The notes under the pieces were generated by a model. It saw nothing but the letters and a program-made list of their open reading frames with translations. It did no database searches and was not told where the DNA came from. Shown here in pieces: positions 1-9,836 of a stretch of 64,000 bases of DNA. Source of the stretch: Ostreococcus mediterraneus (Eukaryota > Chlorophyta > Mamiellophyceae > Mamiellales > Bathycoccaceae); assembly GCA_012295225.1 (NCBI GenBank), contig WMKK01000009.1:641909-705908 (forward strand), written 5' to 3'. Both the position numbers and the translations under genes were made by a program. Each line of letters opens with the position of its first letter. Positions within the stretch are counted from its first letter, which is position 1.

Positions 1-1
1 C

Positions 2-694
2 GTTGCAAACGAACTTCTCATCAAGATTGAGGAATTGTCTGTCGAGCTCGCGCGACTCGAGCCCAACATGAAGGCGCTCGAGCAGTATGAGACTCTCAAA
101 GAGAAGGAGCGTGTACAAACTCAAGAGCTCGAGGCTGCGAAGGATCGCGTTAAGGAAGCAACCGACTCGTTCGAAGAAATTCGTCAAACCCGTCGTAATA
201 TCTTCGTCGATGCTTTCCAGCACATCGCGGCGTCCATCGACGTCTTGTACAAGGAATTGACGCAAAGCTCGAGCCATCCCCTCGGCGGGCAAGCGTACTT
301 GAGCCTCGAAAATTCCGAAGACCCATTCCTTGCCGGGGTGAATTACACTGCAATGCCGCCCACGAAACGTTTCCGCGACATGGACCAGCTTTCCGGTGGT
401 GAGAAGACCATCGCCGCGGTTGCGCTTTTGTTTGCTATTCACTCGTATCGCAGCTCGCCGTTCTTTGTCCTCGACGAAGTTGATGCAGCGCTCGACAAGG
501 TGAACGTCGAAAAGCTCGCAAGTTTCATGGCGAACCGTTCGCACGGTCACAATGGCGCCAAGGGTGTTCAGTCGATTGTTATTTCTTTGAAGGATTACTT
601 TTATGACAAGGCGGATGCGCTCGTCGGCGTCACGCGCGACGTGTCGCAAGCGTGCTCAAAAGTACTCACCTTTGATTTGACTCAATACGATTAG
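2..694 (+). CDS. SMC1: SMC1 cohesin ATPase, C-terminal end (5' partial)
   Basis: This is the C-terminal part of the cohesin subunit SMC1; the frame is open to the left edge, so the gene starts outside the window. Seen: the end of the coiled coil (about the first 60 residues), then the C-terminal ABC-type head with signature motif LSGGEKT and Walker B FFVLDEVDAALD, ending at TAG. In SMC proteins this half-head pairs with the N-terminal Walker A half to bind ATP, and SMC1 works with SMC3 in the nucleus to hold sister chromatids. SMC1 rather than another SMC is chosen from the sequence after Walker B (KLASFMANRS and the region around residues 180-210). Family assignment is from recall of the motifs and is strong; the paralogue choice is slightly less so. 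Confidence 0.93.
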   Translation, partial: VANELLIKIEELSVELARLEPNMKALEQYETLKEKERVQTQELEAAKDRVKEATDSFEEIRQTRRNIFVDAFQHIAASIDVLYKELTQSSSHPLGGQAYLSLENSEDPFLAGVNYTAMPPTKRFRDMDQLSGGEKTIAAVALLFAIHSYRSSPFFVLDEVDAALDKVNVEKLASFMANRSHGHNGAKGVQSIVISLKDYFYDKADALVGVTRDVSQACSKVLTFDLTQYD

Positions 695-896
695 ATGAAA
701 CACTGTAGATGACGAGTACAATCGTGCTGACGGTGCAATGACGACGATTATGATGACTTAGCGACCGAAAAGGTACCATATGATAGATACGCCCCATGTT
801 ACATAAAGACTGATACTAGATTTGACGCGCTCAATCACCCGTCGCGTGTCATTCACGACGCGGGCCGCACCCTATTACTCAACTTAACATACAACT

Positions 897-1088
897 TTAA
901 AATCCAGGCGTTCGCACGAGTTGAATCGTGTTCCCGTCGTCGTCGTCGTCGTCAGAAGTCAACCTATACATGAGATAGGCAATCGTCAGCCCAAACGCCA
1001 TCACCACCGCCCCTTGCAACGCGAGCGGAATCGCCTTCCGCTTGCGCTCAGGATTCAATAACCCTGCGTACGTACGTTCCACGACCAT
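897..1088 (-). CDS. Small single-pass membrane protein, unknown function
   Basis: A 63-residue ORF starting at the ATG at 1088: a basic N-terminus (VERTYAGLLNPERKRKA), one hydrophobic helix of about 20 residues (around residues 24-43), then an acidic tail with six aspartates and a polar C-terminus. The frame extends upstream to another ATG at 1232, but the added residues look like shadow sequence. It lies tail-to-tail with SMC1 and head-to-head with the DCAF4-like gene. The layout (positive flank, helix, acidic tail) suggests a tail-type protein of an organelle or ER membrane. I do not recognise the family. Confidence 0.5.
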   Translation of the reverse strand: MVVERTYAGLLNPERKRKAIPLALQGAVVMAFGLTIAYLMYRLTSDDDDDDGNTIQLVRTPGF

Positions 1089-1375
1089 GCGTGAGATCAA
1101 CGTCAGTATTCCATCGCCTCGCGCGGCGCGGCGCTTAAAAAGATCACGCGAACGAGCGCACACAAAAATGCAAATGGCATTCAGCCTCCACCCGTCGCCA
1201 TCGTCCCCGCCGTCGTCGATCGCGACGCGCAAACATCGACACCACGCGTACCTTGGTCTTCACTCGGGCGCGCGCCGTATGAAGACATGGCGTGCGCGTG
1301 CGCGTGAGTGGCGCTTTACTGATGTTTTTGGTGTTCACCACAGCGTCACATCGCGACGATGTCGACTTCGACGCA

Positions 1376-2869
1376 ATGACCGCGCCCGTGGACATCCCAG
1401 GCTACACCTATCGCGACGGGCGATATTTCCGCACCGTGCGCTCGCACGAACGCGCGTACTTGGTGCCCGAAGCCATCGCGGCGACGACGAATCGAGCCGC
1501 AGATGACGTTGACGTCGACGAAGACGAATCATCGGTGACGATTCGACGACCACACGTGGCGGCGCTGGCGCTGGATTTCTCGCGGTGCGCGCCCTTTGCG
1601 TCGCATCGGGCGAAAGTTCTCGCGCGTGAGTTGTCTCGCGCGGCGCTCGTGGAGGCGTTCGCGGGAATCTCGCTGGCGGGGCGCGCGAGAGCGGTGAACG
1701 CGCTCCCGACGGCTCCGGCGGCGTTCGCGCGCGAGGAAGCGTGGCAAACAAAGTTTATGCACGTCGAGCCTTTCCGAGCGCGAGATGGATCGCGTATGAT
1801 GGCTATCGTGCGTAATTCAGTGGCGAGTTTGAATGAAGTGCGCGAAGATGGCTTTGGGGCGACGACGTTGGTGGCGGCGTCGCCCGCGCCGGCGAGCGGA
1901 CCGGCGAGCGGACGTCCGATGCCGGCGTGCAAAGCCATCGGCGATGGGAGCGACGGGTTGATATGTGCGAATTGGTGCGGCGTGGGCGGTGAGCGAGGTG
2001 GGATTTCGTTCCAAGCGTATGGTGACGTTTCGAAGTCGTGCACGTTTGTCTCGGCGATGGATTGCGTTGAGGACGTGTGCCGCGCGGGCTTCAATGTGGA
2101 TGACGTGTATTGTTCTGGATCTCACGGTGTCGCGCGCGTGATTGAGTCGAATGGCTCCAGTTATGCGTCGCCAAGTAAGCGCACGCGCATGGATGCGATG
2201 AGCTCTCAGAGCTATCGCGCGGAGACGGTGTTGCACAAGAATGTGCTGAAATCGGATGTGTTCGCCATCGACGTCGACGAGTGGACGCCAAAGGTGTTGA
2301 CTCTCGGCACGCGGTCGGGGAAAATTGTCGAATTCGATATGCGCGTGGGCAAGGGCATCGAAGCGTGCACGCAAGTGGCGCATTTAACGCAAGAGAACAT
2401 ATATCAAGTGAAGAAATTGCCGCCGCATCGAGCGTCTGGCATTTTATTTTCCTCAAGCGCCGGTCGATATCGCGTCGACCCGCGCACGCACCGCGTGGAA
2501 ACGATTGCTACGAAACGCAACTCGTTTTCAAGAACCGCCATGGGGTTTGCGGATGACTTCTTTTCGAGTAAAATGGGATTTTGCGACGATTTTTTCTCGT
2601 ACGCCGTGGGAAAAAATGTCTTTTCTCGCGACTATGGAGAGTTGAAAGTGCCGCTGGTGCATTCCATAAAGTTGCACCCCATCGTGCGGTCTTCAGACTT
2701 CGCCGAACGCAACATCGCCATCGGTTGCGAAATCGACGACCGCGGAGAGCCAAATATTTGGGCGCTGAATGAAAATGGATTCGCGCGCTTTTCCAACGTC
2801 GACAAGGAGACGCCGTTGACGCAAGTCGGCGTCGACGATGAGTGGTGCATTCCTTTCCTCACTCAATAG
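1376..2869 (+). CDS. DCAF4/WDR21-like WD40-type protein
   Basis: A 497-residue protein if translation starts at 1376. An in-frame ATG at 1292 would add 28 residues that look like a signal peptide but do not fit the family. Near the start is PGYTYRDGRYFRTV, which resembles the conserved N-terminal PGYYYD...RYFK segment of DCAF4 (WDR21), a substrate receptor of CUL4-DDB1 ubiquitin ligases. Residues from about 310 to 470 contain weak WD-like strands (LTLGTRSGKIVEFDMR). A short internal tandem repeat occurs near residue 390 (MGFADDFFSS then MGFCDDFFSY). The N-terminal motif is the main support; the propeller is divergent, so another WD40-like role is possible. Confidence 0.55.
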   Translation: MTAPVDIPGYTYRDGRYFRTVRSHERAYLVPEAIAATTNRAADDVDVDEDESSVTIRRPHVAALALDFSRCAPFASHRAKVLARELSRAALVEAFAGISLAGRARAVNALPTAPAAFAREEAWQTKFMHVEPFRARDGSRMMAIVRNSVASLNEVREDGFGATTLVAASPAPASGPASGRPMPACKAIGDGSDGLICANWCGVGGERGGISFQAYGDVSKSCTFVSAMDCVEDVCRAGFNVDDVYCSGSHGVARVIESNGSSYASPSKRTRMDAMSSQSYRAETVLHKNVLKSDVFAIDVDEWTPKVLTLGTRSGKIVEFDMRVGKGIEACTQVAHLTQENIYQVKKLPPHRASGILFSSSAGRYRVDPRTHRVETIATKRNSFSRTAMGFADDFFSSKMGFCDDFFSYAVGKNVFSRDYGELKVPLVHSIKLHPIVRSSDFAERNIAIGCEIDDRGEPNIWALNENGFARFSNVDKETPLTQVGVDDEWCIPFLTQ

Positions 2870-2943
2870 TATTAGTACGTAGCGAATTATAGGTACCGAT
2901 AGGACTTTAGAATGTCTAGTTGGCTGTGTTGTTAAAATATCGT

Positions 2944-3773
2944 CTATTTTTTCTTGTTAAACAATCCTTGCACGCCCTCTCTGAAGAAGCCCACGCCCTT
3001 GTTTACGGGCGATTTCGCCGCCATCGAGTTGTACAACGCCGCCTCTATATCCGATTGCTGCGGACGACGTTGCATCGCTCCAACCTGATCAAACTTCGCG
3101 CCTTCTTTCACCATGATTCTCCACGGCGACCCGGCGGGGGCACCACCGCGAACGCACTTAAACACCGCGCCTTCCAAATTCCCGCCCCAGCCGATTTGGA
3201 TGCTCAGCGGCAAAAACGAGTACACCACGACGAAAGAATTCGTAAACGCCTCCAACTCCGTAGGCTCACCCGTGCGCATTTGATCGAAATTCACTCCACC
3301 ATCGCCGTCGTGCTCCCACTCCACGTTCACGGCGACAATTGGCCGACCTTCGCCCGCGCGACTCTTCCGCGCCGCCTTGTCCGCGTCCTCCGCCGCGACG
3401 CCCACGAGCGTAATAATCCCATCCCTTTCGCATGCCATCGCCGGCGGCCACGCCTCATCGATAGAAACAACCTCATACTCCACACCAGGCGTCGCACGCG
3501 CCAACGCCGCCGCGCTCGCGCGACCGAAAATACACGTAGCCTCCGTCGCTCCCTCGCGTCCGACCGTCGCCGACGCCATCGCCACCAACGCCCCGTCGCT
3601 ATCGTCCGCCACCGGCAACTCCACGCACAACCGCGTCGCGCTCGCGAAAGACTTCACAGAACTCTTCCGCTTGCCCTGCTTCTTCGACTTTTTATCCAGC
3701 GCGCGCGCGACCGCCACGCGCGCTTGCTCGAACGCTTCCGCTTGTCCCGTCGGTGGCACCGGCGCGTCCTCTT

Positions 3774-3807
<34 letters not shown>

Positions 3808-3861
3808 CGTCATCGCGCGTCTCGCGCGCGGCCGCCGCGTCGGCGATGGCCTCGCCCGCAC

Positions 3862-3896
<35 letters not shown>

Positions 3897-3906
3897 CCGC
3901 GAACAT
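2944..3906 (-). CDS. DUF1995 plastid protein
   Basis: A 320-residue protein. The N-terminus is rich in Ala, Thr and Arg with a poly-Ala run (encoded by a GCC/GTC microsatellite near 3770-3900), as expected of a plastid transit peptide. The rest matches the DUF1995 pattern: a segment with E-QA...A...L near residue 58, a central V-W-----DG region, and a C-terminal NSFVVVYSFLPLSIQIGWGG followed by GAVFKC and PWRIMVKEG. DUF1995 proteins are plant, algal and cyanobacterial; LPA3 of Arabidopsis, which aids photosystem II assembly, is one member. The function of this member is not established. It is divergent from the 3961 gene with 54 bp between start codons, and tail-to-tail with the DCAF4-like gene. 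Confidence 0.72.
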
Positions 3907-3960
3907 GTCGTCGATGCGTCAGTGACTGAGGAAGATACGCTCGACATTCCGCGCCGCGCC

Positions 3961-4302
3961 ATGTTCGCCACCACCTCGGCGCGCCCGACGCCGACGCCGA
4001 CGCCGACGATGCGATGTGCGTCGCGCCACGCGGCATCGCGCCGCGCCGCGCGCGTCGTCGGCGTCGTCGTCACCGCCGCGAGCGCGCGGGACGACCAAAG
4101 GCGATTACAACAGTTGGTTGAAACCGATGGCATTCGCGCCGCGACGGGCGGAGGGGCGAAGAAATACGTCGCGCGCGAGAGCGGTGACAAGCGCGGTGAA
4201 CGCTTGATCACTGGGTTCTGGCAGACGTTCGCGGAGAAGGCGAGCGATGCGCGGAAGAGGCACTTTGATGGGCGGAAGACGATCGATTCCAAGGAAAAGT
4301 GA
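3961..4302 (+). CDS. Short plastid-like protein, unknown function
   Basis: A 113-residue protein from the ATG at 3961. The first 45 residues are rich in Thr, Pro, Ala and Arg, typical of an organelle-targeting peptide. A short, better-structured C-terminal part holds GERLITGFWQTFAEKASDARK. The frame is open far upstream, but that part is antisense to the DUF1995 gene and is not believed. The start lies 54 bp from the start of the divergent DUF1995 gene, so they probably share a promoter. I do not recognise the family. Confidence 0.6.
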   Translation: MFATTSARPTPTPTPTMRCASRHAASRRAARVVGVVVTAASARDDQRRLQQLVETDGIRAATGGGAKKYVARESGDKRGERLITGFWQTFAEKASDARKRHFDGRKTIDSKEK

Positions 4303-4506
4303 GCCAAACTTTGGAGTACGAGACGATCAGAGGCGAGGAGGCTGGGGTGTGTTTTAAGCGCGTGTAGTGTTTTAAAATTATATTATGTTTATGATTATCA
4401 GAAGGGTGCGTATGCCTAAGTGTCGGCGACGATGTGTCGCTGAACGCGTCGCCGGCGAATATCTCGACGAAAATCGACGATATCGCCGCGCTAAAAAGTT
4501 AAAGTG

Positions 4507-5163
4507 CTATTTACGCTGATTGAGTGGATTTCGCGGATCTCTCGTCCAAAGCTTGCTGAGTAAATCTCGGTACTGCTGCATCTTTAGTCCGGGCTTATCC
4601 GCCTTGAGCTCGGCGAGCTTTTCCTCTTCAAACTGCGCGTACGCCGCCTTCATGGACAACGGCGCGGGCGAATTTGACCGCGAATCTTCCAACGACAACG
4701 CCTCGATCGCGGCGTCAACGCCAGACGCACTCACGACGCTCGTTTTACGATTCTCATTGACGCGGTCAACCATATCGGCGTAGTCATCCTCTTCGACTTC
4801 GTTCTTTGCCGCTTTGGCCGCGGCAAACTTGGCTTTGAGCCTCGCCTTGGCATCCATTTCTTTCCCTTGCGCGAGCTCGTACGCGGTTTTCTTCTTCACC
4901 GCGGCGCCGCTAGACTTTGTGCCCGCAAACTGTTCCTCTTCGAGCTGCGCTTGGCGTCGCGCTTCGGCGCGTGCGGCGGCTTTAGCGTCCGCCGACGCGG
5001 CATCGGCTTCTGCCCTCTGCGCCGCTTTTGACTTTGAGCCGTCACCGTGGGCGGCCCAGTACGCGTCGTCGGCGCGCTTTTTGTCCGCCGCCGCCGCGGT
5101 GGTGGCTTTTTCGGTTTCGCGCTCGACTTTGGCGGCGCGCCGCACGCTCGCCGTCGATGGCAT
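4507..5163 (-). CDS. CCDC124: CCDC124 / Lso2-type ribosome-associated coiled-coil protein
   Basis: A 218-residue, lysine-, alanine- and glutamate-rich helical protein. The C-terminus has the family's conserved block: AYAQFEEEKLAELKADKPGL then the QYRDLLSKLW region and a final NPLNQRK, matching the CCDC124/DUF1014 pattern (YEEFE...L...P.L...Q...W..SP.NP.NQ). The N-terminal coiled coil is also typical (ADDAYWAAHGDG near residue 31). In yeast and animals Lso2/CCDC124 binds idle 80S ribosomes at the intersubunit space and helps recovery from starvation. It follows the nicotinamidase gene on the same strand (143 bp apart). Confidence 0.88.
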   Translation of the reverse strand: MPSTASVRRAAKVERETEKATTAAAADKKRADDAYWAAHGDGSKSKAAQRAEADAASADAKAAARAEARRQAQLEEEQFAGTKSSGAAVKKKTAYELAQGKEMDAKARLKAKFAAAKAAKNEVEEDDYADMVDRVNENRKTSVVSASGVDAAIEALSLEDSRSNSPAPLSMKAAYAQFEEEKLAELKADKPGLKMQQYRDLLSKLWTRDPRNPLNQRK

Positions 5164-5306
5164 GGCTGCCGCGCGCGCGTCGCAGAGTGAGGCGGAAGCA
5201 GTGGGTTTCGGAAGCAGTTACAACGCGGCTAGACAAAACGCCGTGCGGTGGCAAACGATGACACCGCACGATGATTGAAATGCTATGGTGCGCCGACGCG
5301 CGTGGT

Positions 5307-6176
5307 CTATTGAGATGGGACTGGAACGGTGAAAATCGTCCGCACGCCCGCGTCGGCGAGCTCCGCGTCGGCGGCGGCTATTGTTCCGTCCATATCGACG
5401 CCTCGACACGCATCGCGAACGACGATAACGTCAAAACCTAACGTTCGTGCGTCGAGTGCGGTGTATTTGACACAAAAGTCGTACGCTAATCCGACGACGA
5501 AGACGCGCGTCACGCCCAGACCCTTGAGATACGCCGCCAAACCGGTATCAGAAACCTTGTCATTCTCGTAAAACGCGCTGTACGAATCCACCTTACTATT
5601 ATGTCCTTTCCTAACAATCATCGTGCGCGATGGTACGGCTAAATCGGGATGAAACTCACATCCTTTCGTGCCTTGCACGCAGTGGTCTGGCCACAACGTT
5701 TGCGTCCCGTACGGAAATTCCACCTCATCGTACGGTGACTTCCCTTCGTGCTGACTCGCGAAACTCATGTGTCCCTGTGCGGCAAACGCAAGCACGAAAT
5801 CAAAACACATCTTGTCAGTAAGGCGTTCACGCGCACACGCGCGCACCGAGCTTGTGTTATTGTTAACACGAGACGCGCGCATCGATGCCTCGAGTCAGTC
5901 GCCGCTCGCGCGCACCTCTGGATGATAATCCTGCGAGAACACCACGTGCTCGAACGCGCGCATGACATCAGAACACACGCCCACGACCTCATACCCTCCT
6001 CTCACCGCTAACGCGCCGTGCGGAGGTATAAAATCCTCCTGAACGTCAATCACCAGCAGCGCATCGGTGTCCCGGTCGATGCGCTCATTCAACGCCCTCT
6101 GCGCCGCGCGCGACGTATGCTCGTTCACGCGCACGCCAACACGCGCGCATGGATGCACACCGTACATGGCTGCCAC
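5307..6176 (-). CDS. Nicotinamidase (isochorismatase-fold), two exons
   Basis: Hydrolyses nicotinamide to nicotinate for NAD salvage. Two exons: complement(5916..6176) and complement(5307..5774), giving 242 residues. The join is in phase 0 and restores the family's SQDYHP-E-GHxSFAS run. Seen: catalytic Asp44 (LLVIDVQEDF), Lys143 (VRKGHNS) and Cys188 (GLAYDFCVKY); metal-ligand candidates Asp83 and His85 (SQDYHP) and His118 (WPDHC). The length matches eukaryotic and bacterial nicotinamidases. The start at 6176 is the first ATG; Met4 is an alternative. The gene is divergent from the sterol methyltransferase, with 157 bp between starts. Confidence 0.92.
5775..5915 (-). other. Intron of the nicotinamidase gene
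   Basis: 141 bp, read on the minus strand: GT donor after CATCCAGAG, acceptor CACAG, phase 0. A TACTGAC branch-point-like motif (CTGAC at 5818-5814) lies about 40 nt before the acceptor. Removing it joins two halves of a conserved nicotinamidase motif. Confidence 0.88.
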
Positions 6177-6333
6177 GAACGCGCGCCTCGAGGAGCGCTG
6201 CGTCGCACAATGCCGCGCGAGTGGGCGAATTTTGTAGTTCCGAGGTCAGATGATTTCAGATAAGAGATCGCAGGCGAATCGCCTTGACGCCATTGTGCGC
6301 CGCACCACCGTCAACAACCGCTTCACGCGCGAC

Positions 6334-7437
6334 ATGGCGTCTAAAGCATCGGGATTGAAGCAAATCTCCCTTCTCGGCGGCGCGATCGACGCGAAGAGCG
6401 CGGAAAAGGCGACGAAGGATTACGAGGATTACTTTAAATCGGAAGACGACAGCGCGCGCACGGGGAGTTACACGGATGTCGTGAACAAGTATTACGATTT
6501 GGCGACATCATTTTACGAGTACGGGTGGGGGGAATCTTTTCACTTTGCGCATCGGTATAAGTGGGAGACGTTGCGCGAGTCTATCGTGCGTCACGAGCAT
6601 TACTTGGCGAGCAAGTTGAACGTGAAAAAAGGCGATCGGGTGTTGGACGTCGGATGCGGGGTTGGTGGACCGTTGCGCGAGATTTCAGCGTTTACTGGCG
6701 CCTCGGTGACTGGTTTGAACAACAATGCGTTCCAGATCTCGCGAGGGGAAGAAATGAACCGACGGACGGGGAGACACGATCACTGCGATTTTGTCAAGGC
6801 GGATTTTATGAACATTCCGAAGGAGGACAAGACGTTTGACGCGGTGTATCAAATCGAGGCGACGTGCCACGCGCCGGATGCCGTGGGGTGTTATTCTGAA
6901 ATTTTCCGTGTGTTGAAGCCGGGTGGGATCTTTGCATCGTATGAGTGGTGCTTGACGGATGAATACGACGAGAAGAACCCGGAGCACCGGGCGATTCGTC
7001 AGGACATTTTGCTCGGCAACGGGTTGCCGACGGCGAGAACGACGCACGAAGTGTTGGGTGCGTTGAAGCAAGCTGGTTTTGAGATTCTCGAGGAAGAAGA
7101 TTTGGTGAAGACTGCGGATATTCCGTGGTACGAACCCATCGACAAGGACCGCCGGTGGTCTCCTTTCCGCGATTTCTGGTCGTTCAAGACGACGAACTGG
7201 GGCCGTAACATGACGCACTACTTTGTGCTTGCGCTCGAAAAGATGCGCATAGCGCCTAAGGGTAGCGTGAATGTGAGTACTTTTTTAAAGAAGGGTGCCG
7301 ATGCGTTGGTTGACGGCGGTAAAACGGGCACTTATACCACGATGTACTTGACTGTCGCGCGAAAGCCGATGACGAAGACTGAAAAGAAGGAAAACAAGCG
7401 CTTGGAGAAGCAAGCGAGCGCTGTGTTGAAGCAATAG
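6334..7437 (+). CDS. SMT1: Sterol 24-C-methyltransferase (SMT/ERG6 type)
   Basis: Transfers a methyl group from S-adenosylmethionine to C24 of a sterol side chain. A 367-residue protein from the ATG at 6334; an earlier in-frame ATG at 6250 adds 28 unconserved residues. Seen: the sterol-binding YYDLATSFYEYGWGESFHFA segment, SAM motif I LDVGCGVGGPLREI, the IEATCHAPD segment, the LKPGGIFASYEWC segment and the C-terminal sterol-MT domain ending in TYTTMYLTVARKP. These are hallmark SMT regions. The basic tail (KKENKRLEKQ) is typical of endoplasmic-reticulum-associated forms. It belongs to the same pathway as the sterol C14-reductase at 35.8-37.3 kb, but the two are not clustered. Confidence 0.95.
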   Translation: MASKASGLKQISLLGGAIDAKSAEKATKDYEDYFKSEDDSARTGSYTDVVNKYYDLATSFYEYGWGESFHFAHRYKWETLRESIVRHEHYLASKLNVKKGDRVLDVGCGVGGPLREISAFTGASVTGLNNNAFQISRGEEMNRRTGRHDHCDFVKADFMNIPKEDKTFDAVYQIEATCHAPDAVGCYSEIFRVLKPGGIFASYEWCLTDEYDEKNPEHRAIRQDILLGNGLPTARTTHEVLGALKQAGFEILEEEDLVKTADIPWYEPIDKDRRWSPFRDFWSFKTTNWGRNMTHYFVLALEKMRIAPKGSVNVSTFLKKGADALVDGGKTGTYTTMYLTVARKPMTKTEKKENKRLEKQASAVLKQ

Positions 7438-7619
7438 ATTGTTTTGAAATTTCAACGCATAAATCGACTATACCAATCATACACACGTCAAAACATCATT
7501 GAAGATTGTGCTTTTGTTCATTACAATAGAAACCAATCGTTGTGCTTTATTATTACGCGAGCGGTGGGTGAGAGGTGACGGAAATATTTTCGGCATGCGA
7601 TTTCTTGCTTGTGTTCATT

Positions 7620-9836
7620 TTAGACAGCTTCAGCAGCAGCAGCGGCGGCAGCAGCAGCGGCAGCTTCAGCTTTTTCCGCGGCTTTCTTCGCTTCGCCTTC
7701 AGCCTTGAAAGCCGCGAGCTCCTTTTGATGGCGTTCTTCTTCGATGCGTGCCTCTTCGCTTTGCCGGGCAATTTCGGCTTCTTCTTTGCAACGTTCGGCT
7801 TCAGCCGCCTTGGCGTCAGCTTCGGCTTGTTTTGCAGCCTTTGCGTCAGCAGCTTCAGCTGCCTTGGCATCGGCTTCAGCTTGCTTTTCCGCCTCGGCAA
7901 TCTTGCGCTCCAACTCCTTTTGCGCCTTGATTTCAGCCTTTTGGGCTTCTTCGTCAGCCAAACGCTTCGCCTCAGCGGCTTCGGCGGCAGCTTTTTCTGC
8001 CTTCTCAGCCTCGATGCGGTGGAGCTCAGCTTCAGCGGCTTCGGCTTCTGCCTTGGCGAGCAATTTTGCCTTCTTCTTTTCGTTTTGCTCCGCCTCTGCC
8101 TTCGCCTTGGCTGTGGCCGCGGCTTCTTCCGCAGCCTTCGCCTTGGCAGCTTTCTCTTCCTCTTGCTTCTTAGCCTCGGCTTCAGCGGCTTGAGCAGCTT
8201 CAGCTTCGGCGGCGGCAGCATTCGCGTTTGACTCCAAGGCTGACTCTTCTTGAACAACGATAGCTTCTTCGACCTCAGGCGCGGCGGCTTCGTTTTTGAT
8301 TGAGCGAACAGCGACACCTCTTGCGACGGTTTCGGCGTCAGTAATCGCTTTGCAACAGTGTTCGATGTTACCAATGACATTGGTGTAGAAGATGCAGTCC
8401 TTGTTGTTCATAAGCGCATCGATCGATTCCTTGTGAGATTCCAAGTTCGCTTGAATCGCTTCGCTCGCGATGGTTTGTGCAATCTTGGCGTTGTCCAAGC
8501 ACTCCTTGCGCTTGTCTTGTTCGCGCAAGAAATCGACGAGCTTGTTGGGATTCACCGGAGGCAAGTCGCCCGCCCTCGCGTCGATTGCTTTTTGTGCCAA
8601 TTGAATGGGCTTTTCCAAACTGGGAAATGCAGCGATGCCATCCTCATATGCTTTGCCGATTAAGAACACCCGTTCGGTTTCGTCGAGAACGACTCTCTCC
8701 ATTTCAGCACCCTTGGATCTGTACTCTTCGATGTTGATGGCTTCGTTGAGGCCGTGTACACGGTCGATAAACGACGCCGCGGCAGATTTGAATGTCTTGT
8801 ATCCATGCAACTTGTCGCATAACTGATCGACGAACACGCTGATGTAGCCTGGACCGAATAAAATATTAATATACGGCTCAAAGTCGTCAAATACGAGCTT
8901 CATGGCGAGCGCGTGACGCTTCATTTCAGACAACTTTTCGCAATACTCGACGTATTCTTTCGGTAAATCCGTGCGAGTGTACACTTGCTTGAGACGGTCG
9001 TACTTTTGCTTGGCGATGCGGACGGCATCGCTTGAAGTATACGTGCGCTTCTTCACCTTGGAGTACGCAACCGAGTTGGCGCGTTGCAGCGTCGCCGAGG
9101 CGGTCAAATTTGCTTCGTCTTCATCTGTGACTTCCGCCTTGCGCTGCGAGCATCGCTTGACGAAATTGTCGAGTGCGCGGTTCGCACCTTCATACGCCGG
9201 CACGAGAGACTTGGTCTCGACATCCGCTACCGCATCCTTCATCGCGGCTTCCGCCTTTTTCTTCGCCGCCTCCATGTCCTCGGTGAGTTTTGTCTTTTCT
9301 TCATCAGGAAGTTTCTTGTTGCGCTTGAGGGCATACTTGAGCGAATATTCTGCATACTCGTATGCTTCATACACCGCGATCGCGTTATCGATAGTCTCGA
9401 TGCCGTCTTGCAACTTGGTAACGAAATCATTCGCCACGTGCGCCACGTAATCCTTGTGCGCGTTGCTCGCGTTTTGCACCATTTTCGCCACCTTCAACAA
9501 CCTCGTCGTGCAGTCCTTGCTCCCTTCACAGTGCTTCGCCCAGTGCGACAAAACACTAGGCTCCATCGCCACCGTAGATTGCGTCCAAGTGCGCCACATA
9601 CCAATCTGTTCGACGACGAGCTCGCGAATTACGCCAAGTTTTTTATAGTGCTCCGCCGTCGCTTGGTCAAACTCGCAATTCACCAAGGCATACTTGGCCA
9701 ACGTGGCCTTGCGCGCCGCTCGCCGCGCCGCCGCACCCGATGCTTCAACACCCGCCACAGCCGCCGCAGCCGCGCGTTTCACGCCCGCGCGCGTCGCATC
9801 CAACGCCGCGTCGGGCGCGGACAGACACGCGCCCAT
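7620..9836 (-). CDS. Lipid-anchored coiled-coil protein with TolA-like tail
   Basis: A 738-residue protein of unknown function. It begins MGACLS, a good N-myristoylation signal with Cys4 as a likely palmitoylation site, so membrane anchoring is inferred. Residues about 45-500 are alpha-helical and amphipathic with few low-complexity stretches (for example EYAEYSLKYALKRNKKLP and GYISVFVDQLCDKLHGYK); the helical pattern and acylated start recall BAR-like scaffolds, but no family motif is recognised. Residues about 530-738 are an Ala/Glu/Lys coiled coil with short repeats (QAEADAKAAEA, twice), like bacterial TolA tails, ending in poly-Ala. The repeat region creates long open frames on both strands. 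Confidence 0.85.
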   Translation of the reverse strand: MGACLSAPDAALDATRAGVKRAAAAAVAGVEASGAAARRAARKATLAKYALVNCEFDQATAEHYKKLGVIRELVVEQIGMWRTWTQSTVAMEPSVLSHWAKHCEGSKDCTTRLLKVAKMVQNASNAHKDYVAHVANDFVTKLQDGIETIDNAIAVYEAYEYAEYSLKYALKRNKKLPDEEKTKLTEDMEAAKKKAEAAMKDAVADVETKSLVPAYEGANRALDNFVKRCSQRKAEVTDEDEANLTASATLQRANSVAYSKVKKRTYTSSDAVRIAKQKYDRLKQVYTRTDLPKEYVEYCEKLSEMKRHALAMKLVFDDFEPYINILFGPGYISVFVDQLCDKLHGYKTFKSAAASFIDRVHGLNEAINIEEYRSKGAEMERVVLDETERVFLIGKAYEDGIAAFPSLEKPIQLAQKAIDARAGDLPPVNPNKLVDFLREQDKRKECLDNAKIAQTIASEAIQANLESHKESIDALMNNKDCIFYTNVIGNIEHCCKAITDAETVARGVAVRSIKNEAAAPEVEEAIVVQEESALESNANAAAAEAEAAQAAEAEAKKQEEEKAAKAKAAEEAAATAKAKAEAEQNEKKKAKLLAKAEAEAAEAELHRIEAEKAEKAAAEAAEAKRLADEEAQKAEIKAQKELERKIAEAEKQAEADAKAAEAADAKAAKQAEADAKAAEAERCKEEAEIARQSEEARIEEERHQKELAAFKAEGEAKKAAEKAEAAAAAAAAAAAEAV

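Noticed and set aside
2920-3960. Long open frame upstream of the short plastid-like gene
   Set aside because: Its first 347 codons are antisense to the DUF1995 gene and are Arg/His-rich shadow sequence; only the part from 3961 has its own character.
7553-8380. 275-codon basic ORF on the minus strand and a 218-codon Phe/Leu/Ser-rich ORF on the plus strand
   Set aside because: Both are other-frame readings of the Ala/Glu/Lys repeats of the coiled-coil gene.
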